Source of the DNA: a gamma proteobacterium HIMB55
Lineage (GTDB): Bacteria; Pseudomonadota; Gammaproteobacteria; Pseudomonadales; Halieaceae
DNA length: 64,000 nt
NCBI GenBank assembly: GCA_000227505.4
Contig: AGIF02000001.1
Location: 2,562,035 to 2,626,034 of the forward strand
Reading direction: 5' to 3'
The notes below the pieces were generated by a model. It searched no databases and was not told where the DNA came from. It worked only from the letters and a program-made list of their open reading frames with translations. Shown here piece after piece: positions 35,589 to 42,966 of this stretch (position 1 is the stretch's first letter; each line of letters begins with the position of its first letter). Both the position numbers and the translations under genes were made by a program.

Positions 35589-35857
35589 ACAGCGACGAAT
35601 TTCAGCGAGCGGTAGCGCTTCACTATGATCAGAAGGGTGCACCAACCGTACTTGCGACGGGCGAGGGCGAGATCGCCCGATTGATCAAAGAACGCGCTGA
35701 AGCTGCAGGGGTTCCGCTCGTAGAGGACCCGAAGCTGAGCTACTTATTATCCAAGATCCCACTAGGTGATGAGATTCCACCGGAGCTTTATAGAGCCGTT
35801 GCGGAGGTGCTTGTTTTCGTTCTACGACTAGAAAAGTCCATCGAAACTCAGGCGTAA
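35585..35857 (+). CDS. FlhX: stand-alone FlhB C-terminal homologue
   Basis: 90 residues aligned with the part of FlhB just after the NPTH cleavage site: AVALHYDQKGAPTVLATGEG, KERAEAAGVPLVEDPKL, IPLGDEIPPELYRAVAEVL. There are no TM helices and no NPTH, so it mimics the processed FlhBc fragment. Paired FliK-like/FlhX genes are known in several polar flagellates. Its role here is inferred from homology only. Confidence 0.88.
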   Translation: MNSDEFQRAVALHYDQKGAPTVLATGEGEIARLIKERAEAAGVPLVEDPKLSYLLSKIPLGDEIPPELYRAVAEVLVFVLRLEKSIETQA

Positions 35858-36033
35858 CTGTTAATAAAGTGAGATTTTGATCACAATTTTGACCCATATG
35901 GGTGCGATTCTGTGGATAAGCGAGTGGCGATCGGGCGCTGCTGTGGGTATCTTAGGTAGTGCATGGATGCACTTCTGAAATTTCCGATACCAGAGAGAGG
36001 CTGGGGCTGGGTCGGTTAAAGAGGAGGTGCGTT

Positions 36034-36216
36034 ATGCGTGCTCCCGCTACTACGCCTGTAAAACCGTTGGTGTCCCGTCCTCTCAGGGCGGCGCCTTATT
36101 ATATTTTTGCGCAAGTTGCTCCTGAGGGTCGTCATCGCTCTTCGAGTATTCGAAGGCATCTGAGATCTGCAGCGAATGATATTTGTCTAATGCCTGAGTT
36201 TCGTGACTTTACTTAG
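36034..36216 (+). CDS. Small basic hypothetical protein (60 aa)
   Basis: ATG 36034 lies 5 bp after a near-perfect GAGGAGG SD (36021-36027) and gives 60 residues, rich in Arg and basic, ending PEFRDFT. The upstream in-frame ATG at 35959 lacks a good SD. No homologue recognised. The upstream region holds a 12-bp palindrome ACCCATATGGGT (35892-35903) and a hairpin AGTGCA-TGGA-TGCACT (35958-35973). Expression is not proved. Confidence 0.4.
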   Translation: MRAPATTPVKPLVSRPLRAAPYYIFAQVAPEGRHRSSSIRRHLRSAANDICLMPEFRDFT

Positions 36217-36270
36217 AGGGCTCGACTTAGGGGGTTCGACAGAGGGGGCTCGCTACCCGAGGGCTCGCCT
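36215..36270. repeat. Degenerate GAGGGCTCG-type direct repeats
   Basis: Four imperfect copies of a 13-15 bp unit built around GGGCTCG/GGGTTCG lie just after the small gene: AGAGGGCTCGACT, TAGGGGGTTCGAC, AGAGGGGGCTCGCT and ACCCGAGGGCTCGCC. Function unknown; copy variation between strains would be informative. Confidence 0.45.
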
Positions 36271-36414
36271 CACCTGGCGGTATCCATGATCAAAGTCGAG
36301 TTCGCCTGTGAGGTGAGTTAGGCGAAACAGCCAATTCCGTTTTTGGTCTCACGGTTTGATCAAGCATGGCCAATACCTCCATTCGTCACTTAATGCGATG
36401 AATCAAAGGCCTTA

Positions 36415-37020
36415 TCACTTGCGCTGATGTGCGTCGATGCCGGACTCGATCAGGCCAAGGAGCTGGGTATTGAAATCCCGGTGCATTTGCTCGAGCGCAG
36501 CCTCGCCAAAAATACCTGAAAGCGTCGGCGGCGAAATGAGAAAATAGTTCACGGCCCCCAACCATTGATAGGCGGTAATCAACGCTTGCTCGTCGCTAAG
36601 CTCTGACAGTCCTTCAACAGCCTTCACCATCTGGATAATGCGCGTGAGGAAGCCTCTGAGGTACCAGTTTTCCGCGCTGTTGGCGCGACCATTGTTATCT
36701 AAGAGCTCTCGCATGAGCAGGCGCGTGCGTTGCACTTTTTCAGGTGAGGGCTTTGCCAGTCCGAGGTAAAACGTTTTGAGCCGTTCCAGTGGGTCGCGCG
36801 AGGCTTGCTCGGCTTCAAGCTGTTGCTCGAGGAAGTCGTCAGAGATTCTTTGTAATACCGCACCGTACAGCTTTTCTTTGGTGGGGTAGTGGTGAAGCAG
36901 CGCCTGTTTCGAAAAACCCATCTCTTTAGCAATCGCAGCAATGCTAACGCCGTAGAAGCCCCGTTCAGCGAACAGTGCTTCGGACGTATTTAACAAACGG
37001 TGCTTGGTATCTGTCTGCAT
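36415..37020 (-). CDS. TetR-family transcriptional regulator
   Basis: 201 residues. N-terminal HTH: LNTSEALFAERGFYGVSIA then IAKEMGFSKQALLHHYPTKE, the TetR_N pattern. The C-terminal half (helical) resembles the TetR_C regions of AcrR-like proteins. It is divergent from the Rieske gene; the 214-bp intergenic region holds two candidate operators. The simplest reading is a repressor of its own gene and of the oxygenase gene. Confidence 0.92.
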   Translation of the reverse strand: MQTDTKHRLLNTSEALFAERGFYGVSIAAIAKEMGFSKQALLHHYPTKEKLYGAVLQRISDDFLEQQLEAEQASRDPLERLKTFYLGLAKPSPEKVQRTRLLMRELLDNNGRANSAENWYLRGFLTRIIQMVKAVEGLSELSDEQALITAYQWLGAVNYFLISPPTLSGIFGEAALEQMHRDFNTQLLGLIESGIDAHQRK

Positions 37021-37039
37021 AAACCCCTCTTTGCAGGCA

Positions 37040-37079
37040 CCTTACCACATGGTAAGGTAAGCACTTACCGGTTGGTAAG
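37040..37079. promoter_or_regulatory. Paired palindromic operators between tetR and the Rieske gene
   Basis: Two CTTACC-N4-GGTAAG palindromes: CCTTACCACATGGTAAGG (37040-37057) and CTTACCGGTTGGTAAG (37064-37079). They are 23 bp centre to centre and lie 20 bp from the tetR start. They are very likely the binding sites of the adjacent TetR protein. Confidence 0.7.
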
Positions 37080-37237
37080 GCGGTCGCTTTGAATGAGTTG
37101 TGTCTATGCCTTGCCGATCGTACCAAGACTGCGAAACGCTGGTAAAAAGCGTGAGGCATAAGGATTTGATGAGCGTCTCGGGACCCCGGCAGCGCTGAGC
37201 CTGTCAAACCTGCGAGAGCGCGAGAGGACTTTGAGTG

Positions 37238-38371
37238 ATGGAACGTGAAACAGAGATTGGTTTAATCGAGGAATTACTTGGACTTCGCGAGGCGAAGAGC
37301 CATTACCTCGACGATGAGATTGAGTTTAATTCGGTCGACCAGTACCAGTCCGAAGTAATTTTTCAGCGAGAGCGAGATCAGATGTTTGCGCGTTTGCCCG
37401 CTGTCGCCGCACATGTCAGTGAACTCCCTAACACAGGCGATTTTGTTAAGCGGGAGATCGCCGGGCGATCAATCCTGGTGACGCGAGACGCTCACGGCGA
37501 GGTGCGTGCGTTTTTAAATATCTGCCGGCACAGAGGGACGCAGTTAGTGGACGACGAGTCTGGCTGTAAGCATCGATTCACTTGCCCCTACCATGCCTGG
37601 TCTTACGCCAATACGGGCGAGCTCGTATCGGTGCCCCACATGGATACAGGCTTTCCCGATCTCGATAAAGCTCAATACTCCTTAAAATCGCTTCAGTGTG
37701 AAGAACGCTTCGGCTTTATCTGGGTGATCGCTACTCCAGACGTCGGCTTCGACTTCGATACTTACTACGCACCCATCGCGGCAGAGGCGGAAGGCTTAGA
37801 TCTCGCAAATATGGCCATCGCACACGAGGAGAAGAAGGTTCATAACTCGAACTGGAAGATCCTTGTCGAGGGAGGTATCGAGTCCTATCACTTCAAGGTG
37901 GCGCACCGAAAAACCATCGGTCCTTACTTTGAAGATAATTTGTCTTCCTACCAGATGCTCGGCGATCACATGCGCTCGGTACTTATGCGCTCGAGTATGC
38001 ATGTGCTGAGGGATCAGCCTACCGATCAGTGGCGATTGAGGGATCACGCAAATATTATCTACACCTTCTTTCCAACCACTCAGCTTTTGGTACAGAAGGA
38101 CCATGTTGTGTGGATTAACTCCCGCCCGGTTTCAGCGGGTCAGACAGAGTTAAGACTGGCAACGCTTGCGCCAAAATCACGCCTTGGCGAAGAAGCGTAT
38201 TGGGAAAAGAACCATCAGATAACCTCCACCACGCTCAATGAAGATTTTGTGATTGGCGAAAGTATCCAGAACGGATTTGCATCGGGCGCCAACGACGTGA
38301 TCACGTTTGGCCGCTTTGAAGGCGCCCTTCCTGAGTTCAATCGAACCATAAAGCGGCACACGGCCGCTTAG
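37238..38371 (+). CDS. Rieske-type ring-hydroxylating oxygenase large subunit
   Basis: 377 residues. N-terminal Rieske domain: CRHRG and CPYHAWSY give CxH...CxxH for the [2Fe-2S] cluster. The catalytic domain has NWKILVEGGIESYHFKVAH, the E..YH....H mononuclear iron pattern. The substrate is not predictable; related enzymes act on aromatic acids and quaternary amines such as choline, betaine or carnitine. ATG 37238 is chosen over GTG 37235. No reductase or small subunit is adjacent. Confidence 0.85.
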   Translation: MERETEIGLIEELLGLREAKSHYLDDEIEFNSVDQYQSEVIFQRERDQMFARLPAVAAHVSELPNTGDFVKREIAGRSILVTRDAHGEVRAFLNICRHRGTQLVDDESGCKHRFTCPYHAWSYANTGELVSVPHMDTGFPDLDKAQYSLKSLQCEERFGFIWVIATPDVGFDFDTYYAPIAAEAEGLDLANMAIAHEEKKVHNSNWKILVEGGIESYHFKVAHRKTIGPYFEDNLSSYQMLGDHMRSVLMRSSMHVLRDQPTDQWRLRDHANIIYTFFPTTQLLVQKDHVVWINSRPVSAGQTELRLATLAPKSRLGEEAYWEKNHQITSTTLNEDFVIGESIQNGFASGANDVITFGRFEGALPEFNRTIKRHTAA

Positions 38372-38381
38372 CGTTGAGGCT

Positions 38382-39344
38382 CTACGGATGGTAGCGGTAG
38401 GTTAGGCTCTTCACTGCGCGGTTAATAAACATGGTGTTATCACCGTAGCGCGCATCAAATTCCTTTGAAGGCTCTGCGGCGATAATGTCGCTGAGGTCCA
38501 TACCCGCTTTAACATGCGCCGCAATTCGGTCACGAATGACTGCAAGGTCCTGGGTATATCGCATGAAGTCTGCTTTGGAAGCTGTTGCACCATGTCCAGG
38601 TACTACCGTGGTGTCATCGTTGATAACTGCTAAAACGCTTTCGCAGAACGTAATGAGCCCATCGAGCGTGCCGCCGTTATCGGCATCGATAAACGGATAG
38701 CCCGTATTGTTGAACACATCGCCCATGTGCAGGACGTTGGCTTCACGGAAGAAAACGGCGGTGTCACCCGTCGTATGGGCCGGGCCAAAATGCATGAGTT
38801 CGACGGTTTGACCGTTAAGGTGAAATCGCATCTCAGAGTCGTACGTGATGTCGGGCCACGCTGACTCAGGGTAAGCCTCCTGCAAAACGGCAAGTCCAAC
38901 CATGTTGACCACGTGTGCGTCTTTCATCATTTCACGAGAATTTTCGTGCGCTACGAGCCAGGTGCCTTGAGGGCCCAAAGCTAAGTTTCCCTCTGCGTGG
39001 TCAAAATGCCAGTGGGTGGTCACTGCGAAGTCGACCTCCGAACCACCGAGATCGCCAATGGTTTTGACTACTTTGGGGATCATGCCTTCAAACTGATCGT
39101 CGACAATAAAGGTACCGTCGTCTCCAAGGCTCACGACGATATTGCCGCCAATGCCAAATAGCACGTGTAGTCCCTGACCCAGGTCCTGAGTCGTCACTTC
39201 AGCAGATTCAAAGTCCCAACCAAACGCCGCTACACCTTCGGGTACGGTCATGACCTTGGGTAGGTTAGGGGCGCTGTGCGCTAACGCTTCAAAACTTACA
39301 GTTGCCGCTAGCAGTAAATCAAATACAGACTTAATCTTTTTCAT
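38382..39344 (-). CDS. Metallo-beta-lactamase-fold hydrolase, secreted
   Basis: 320 residues with a signal-like N-terminus. It has the MBL signature THWHFDHAEGN (HxHxDH), a third ligand in FGPAHTTGDTAVFF and VVPGHG. Role: zinc-dependent hydrolase of unknown substrate. Members in this style are often called cyclase/lactonase-like, so no antibiotic function should be assumed. It converges with the Rieske gene, with only 10 bp between. Confidence 0.85.
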   Translation of the reverse strand: MKKIKSVFDLLLAATVSFEALAHSAPNLPKVMTVPEGVAAFGWDFESAEVTTQDLGQGLHVLFGIGGNIVVSLGDDGTFIVDDQFEGMIPKVVKTIGDLGGSEVDFAVTTHWHFDHAEGNLALGPQGTWLVAHENSREMMKDAHVVNMVGLAVLQEAYPESAWPDITYDSEMRFHLNGQTVELMHFGPAHTTGDTAVFFREANVLHMGDVFNNTGYPFIDADNGGTLDGLITFCESVLAVINDDTTVVPGHGATASKADFMRYTQDLAVIRDRIAAHVKAGMDLSDIIAAEPSKEFDARYGDNTMFINRAVKSLTYRYHP

Positions 39345-39624
39345 GGTCGATCCTTCTCGATGAGGTCTCTAATCAGCATATCGCGATAGGTTTGCTCTGT
39401 TAAATCTCACTGACTGCCCGGTTTGAGATATCGAGGCCACCTTCCGCGCCCTCTAGATGGGTAAGACACATTCAAACAACTAATCCAGGGCAACCTGATA
39501 CGGCGCCCCTTACCGTGGTACCTGTCGGGGTGTGCGTATTAGTGCCTTCAGCGGTTTCTTTGGTGGTTTCTCGAGTGGTAAAGCCACTGGTGTCACGAGA
39601 TAGCAAGAAGGATGGGCCCTAACT

Positions 39625-40074
39625 TTACTTCAGGGCTCGCGTAAGAAGGCGATCGAGCTGATCTGAGAAGTGCTTACGGTCAGTCAAACTGAGGGCGGGT
39701 GGTCCGCCCGTTTGTGCCCCAGATGACCGCATCGTTTCCATGAAGTCCCGCATCTGCAAACGTTGTTTGATGTTGTTCTCTGTGTACCGTTCGCCACGCG
39801 GCGTGAGAACAAGCGCTCGTTTTTCCAGGACGTCTGAAGCGAGTGGTATGTCTGCCGTAATCACCAAATCGCCGGCAGTGACTCGGCGTTCGATCTCTTT
39901 ATCAGCTTCGTCGAACCCTGATGGCACTTGATAGAGCTTTACGAACGGCGAGTTTGGTAATGAGAAGCTATGGTTAGCCACGAATGTGGTAGTGATCGTT
40001 CGTTTATGCGCCGCCTTGGCGATGATGTCGCGAATGGCGCTCGGACAGGCATCCGCGTCTACCCAAATTTGCAT
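39625..40074 (-). CDS. yaiI: YaiI/YqxD family (UPF0178) protein
   Basis: 149 residues starting MQIWVDADACPSAIRDII, the conserved DADACP opening of the DUF188 family, with ITADIPLASDVLEK. Function not established. The true start is ATG 40074; an upstream in-frame ATG (40092) would add six residues. The upstream region holds the 7-bp tandem repeat. Minus-strand gene; no terminator seen. The 280-bp gap between it and the hydrolase (39345-39624) shows no supported feature. Confidence 0.9.
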   Translation of the reverse strand: MQIWVDADACPSAIRDIIAKAAHKRTITTTFVANHSFSLPNSPFVKLYQVPSGFDEADKEIERRVTAGDLVITADIPLASDVLEKRALVLTPRGERYTENNIKQRLQMRDFMETMRSSGAQTGGPPALSLTDRKHFSDQLDRLLTRALK

Positions 40075-40200
40075 GCTTTTACACCTTCTCAACCATGCTC
40101 GTCGCCAGATCTAACCTCGCGGCAGCAAATGGCTCTCTCAAGATAATCAATCGTCACTCATCTAGTGCAGAAAAGCTGCCTTTATCGAAGAATAGGTTTG

Positions 40201-40277
40201 ACCAACGACCAACGACCAACGACCAACGACCAACGACCAACGACCAACGACCAACGACCAACGACCAACGACCAACG
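40201..40277. repeat. Heptanucleotide tandem repeat ACCAACG, 11 copies
   Basis: Eleven perfect head-to-tail copies of ACCAACG from 40201 to 40277, preceded by a partial unit. It lies in the 341-bp gap (40075-40415) between yaiI and the esterase-BVMO gene, about 125 bp upstream of yaiI. Because 7 is not a multiple of 3, each copy shifts the frame; open frames through it are probably artefacts. It is a candidate for slipped-strand copy variation. No other gene is seen in this gap, only the terminator at 40363-40391. Confidence 0.97.
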
Positions 40278-40362
40278 ACGTATGATTTTCAGCCTGTTGA
40301 AGGATCGCCTATGTGGTGATCTATTCCCGCGGGCATTCTCCAGTCGGGCATTCTAACAGGAC

Positions 40363-40391
40363 AAAAAAAAGGCCCGGCAATCGCCGAGCCT
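40363..40391 (-). terminator. Rho-independent terminator of the esterase-BVMO gene
   Basis: On the minus strand: AGGCTCGGC-GATT-GCCGGGCCT followed by eight T. A 9-bp stem with one mismatch, located 25 bp after the stop codon of the fusion gene. The best-formed terminator of the metabolic half. Confidence 0.88.
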
Positions 40392-40415
40392 ATATTGGAT
40401 TGCGAGTCGTAATTA

Positions 40416-42932
40416 TTAGGCGGCCTCGAAACCCCGGTACCCAGCGGCGGCCACCTGATCGCAAATAAGTCGGTAGGTTCCGACGCCACCCACATAAGCC
40501 AAGAACATTCTGGGTTTGCCAGGTACGTTTGAGCCCATGTACCAACTATTAGCTTTCGGATATAGGGTCATATTGGCCAGCTGCTCGGTGTGCTCCGCCC
40601 ACTCCTGTTCAGCGCTGTCTGAGGGCTCGATGGTCGCTTTGCCTTCGGCTTTCATCCACTTTATACAGTCGCTGACCCAATCGACGTGTTGCTCAATCGA
40701 GACCAACATATTGCTCAGTACAGACGGGCTCGAAGGCCCAGTGATTGTGAAGAGGTTGGGGAAGCCGTGAATCGCAATGCCGAGATAGCTTCGAGGCCCG
40801 TCAGTCCATGCATCGGTCAGCTTCATACCTCCGCGGCCGCGAATATCAACGCGGAGCAGGGGTCCGGTCATCGCATCAAAGCCAGTCGCATACACAATGG
40901 CGTCGAATTCGCGTTCACCCTCGGCGGTCTTGATGCCCGTGCCGGTGATGGTCTCAATGGGGGTCCGTCGGAGGTTAACCAGCGAGACGTTTTCGCGATT
41001 GAAGGTCTCGTAATAATTGGTGTCGATGCAAGGCCGCTTGGTACCGTAGGGGTAGTCCGTGGGTAGCAAATCCTGCGCAGTCTGTTCGTCTTTCACCGTG
41101 TCACGAACACGGTCACGGATGTACTCAGATATCTGATCGTTTGCCTCTTGCTCTACCTGCAAATCGGCAAACTGGAAGAGCATGCCCGGTAAGATGCCAC
41201 TCTCCCAGCCTGCGGTGAAGCGACGATCGCGCTCTTCGGCAGTGACATCCATCGTTCGATCCATGGACCGCTCATCAACCACGCCCAATACATTGAGACG
41301 TTGCGTTGCTCGGTATTCAGCGTAGTTCGCCTTGATAGCCTGTGCATCGCTCTTGTCTAGGGCATGATTCAGCGCGGGCGTTGTGAAGGTCGCCGTACGC
41401 TGATAGACCACGAGCTCGTCAGCTTCTTCTGCAATTAAAGGAATGGCCTGAACGGCTGACGACCCGGTGCCAATGACAGCTACACGTTTGCCCGTGAAGT
41501 TGACGCCTTCTTTTGGCCAAAGACCCGTTCGATAGGTCTCACCTTTGTAATTATCTCGACCTGTAATGTCGGGCGTTTTTGATGCGGAGAGCACGCCCGT
41601 TGCCATCACTAAGTGCTGAGCACGTACGCGACGACCGCACTCGGTTGTTACGAGCCACTCATTTGCATCCTCATCAAAGTGTGCGCTGGCGACTCGGGTA
41701 TCAAACGCGATGTCGCTCTTGAGATCGAATCGATCGGCGATGTGCTGCGCGTATTTCAGAAGCTCGGGCTGCGGTGAGTATTTCTCCGACCACTCCCACT
41801 CCTGCTGGAGCTCATCGGAGAAGGAGAAGGAATAAGCCATACTTTCAATATCGACACGGGCGCCCGGGTAGCGATTCCAATACCAAGTCCCCCCTACGTC
41901 GCTGCCTGCTTCAAACACCTGTACATCTAAACCCTGCTCACGGAGTTTGTAGAGCTGATACATGCCAGAGAAGCCTGCCCCGACAACCACTACATCCTTG
42001 CGCTCAGTGGGGTTGAGATGACGATCCATCTCTTGTGCCAGCCAGTTCATGGCTTTGCCTGCAGCGGGCAAGGCAGCTGGCATCGCAAAAAAGCCATGCA
42101 TTTGCTGCGCGAAGTCGCGGTAGCTTACTGACACGCCTGCCGCTTTGAGTTGCTCTGCATAAGCGCGCCCCTCGTCAACCAAGATGTCAAACTCTGCGGT
42201 GAGAACCACAGCAGGGGGCAAGCCCTCTAGAGACTCAGTCAGTGCAGGCGATGCCATTGGATCGAGACGTGCCTCTTGATCAGCATAGTGATCCCAGAAG
42301 AACGCCATAATGTCCGTTGTCAGGAAGAGTTGTTTGTCTTCATGGGTAAAGCTGTCGGCACCCATGCGGCCGTCGGTGACAGGGTAAATCAGTGCTTGTA
42401 GGGCTATTTTTGGCCCCTTTTCATCCCGCGATCTGATCGCCATAACAGCTGAGAGATTGCCACCTGCGCTATCACCGGCAACAACAAGCGGTAAGCCATC
42501 GATACCCAGTTGGCTGCGTTGCGCGTCAACCCATTCGAGCGCGGCGTAGCAGTCGTTAACCGGTACTGGGAAGGCGTGTTCTGGCGCCTTCCGGTAATCC
42601 ACCATGACGACAACTGCGCTACACGTTTCTGCAAGATGTCGACCCACGGCGTCGTAGTCATCGATATTACCGATCACCCAGCCGCCGCCGTGGTAATAGA
42701 CCATGACACTTTTGGCCTGTGCCGATGGTCGAAGGACGCGCGCTCTTATGGCGCCACCGTCAACGGGTATTTCACAGTCTTCGCTGGTTACGGAGTCCGG
42801 TCCAGGTGGCATCGAGCGGTTTATCTCGGAGAAGACAAGGCGTGCCTCCTCAGGTGAAAGCGTATGGAGTGCAGGGGTCTCGTTGAGCACCATGCCTGCG
42901 AGCATTGACGTTGTTGCGAGATCTAAGTGCAT
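40416..42932 (-). CDS. Alpha/beta-hydrolase - Baeyer-Villiger monooxygenase fusion
   Basis: A single 838-residue protein. Residues 1-305 form an HSL-type esterase: HGGGW (81-85), GDSAGG with Ser155, Asp249 (EFDILVDEG) and His279 (QMHGFF) complete the catalytic triad. Residues 313-838 form an FAD/NADPH monooxygenase: VVVVGAGFSGMY (FAD GxGxxG), YPGARVDIESMAYSFSF, NADPH motif VIGTGSSAV and ATGFDAMTGP. The BVMO fingerprint FxGxxxHxxxWP reads YKGETYRTGLWP (462-473), so Arg468 replaces the usual His. A natural reading is ketone to ester, then ester to acid plus alcohol in one polypeptide. The substrate is unknown. Terminator follows. Confidence 0.88.
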   Translation of the reverse strand: MHLDLATTSMLAGMVLNETPALHTLSPEEARLVFSEINRSMPPGPDSVTSEDCEIPVDGGAIRARVLRPSAQAKSVMVYYHGGGWVIGNIDDYDAVGRHLAETCSAVVVMVDYRKAPEHAFPVPVNDCYAALEWVDAQRSQLGIDGLPLVVAGDSAGGNLSAVMAIRSRDEKGPKIALQALIYPVTDGRMGADSFTHEDKQLFLTTDIMAFFWDHYADQEARLDPMASPALTESLEGLPPAVVLTAEFDILVDEGRAYAEQLKAAGVSVSYRDFAQQMHGFFAMPAALPAAGKAMNWLAQEMDRHLNPTERKDVVVVGAGFSGMYQLYKLREQGLDVQVFEAGSDVGGTWYWNRYPGARVDIESMAYSFSFSDELQQEWEWSEKYSPQPELLKYAQHIADRFDLKSDIAFDTRVASAHFDEDANEWLVTTECGRRVRAQHLVMATGVLSASKTPDITGRDNYKGETYRTGLWPKEGVNFTGKRVAVIGTGSSAVQAIPLIAEEADELVVYQRTATFTTPALNHALDKSDAQAIKANYAEYRATQRLNVLGVVDERSMDRTMDVTAEERDRRFTAGWESGILPGMLFQFADLQVEQEANDQISEYIRDRVRDTVKDEQTAQDLLPTDYPYGTKRPCIDTNYYETFNRENVSLVNLRRTPIETITGTGIKTAEGEREFDAIVYATGFDAMTGPLLRVDIRGRGGMKLTDAWTDGPRSYLGIAIHGFPNLFTITGPSSPSVLSNMLVSIEQHVDWVSDCIKWMKAEGKATIEPSDSAEQEWAEHTEQLANMTLYPKANSWYMGSNVPGKPRMFLAYVGGVGTYRLICDQVAAAGYRGFEAA

Positions 42933-42966
42933 GATTATCTTCCTGTCTTTTTCTTATTTCTGATAT

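Noticed and set aside
38382..39344. Antibiotic-resistance beta-lactamase
   Set aside because: The fold signature is shared by many hydrolases; no resistance subfamily could be recognised.
39345..39624. A frame containing KPLVSR in the gap between the hydrolase and yaiI, similar to the small gene at 36034
   Set aside because: The match is six residues with no start codon or SD, so it is likely chance.
40095..40319. A 74-residue frame through the 7-bp repeat (RPTTND repeat peptide)
   Set aside because: The repeat reads open in several frames, and no SD or homology supports it. Probably non-coding.
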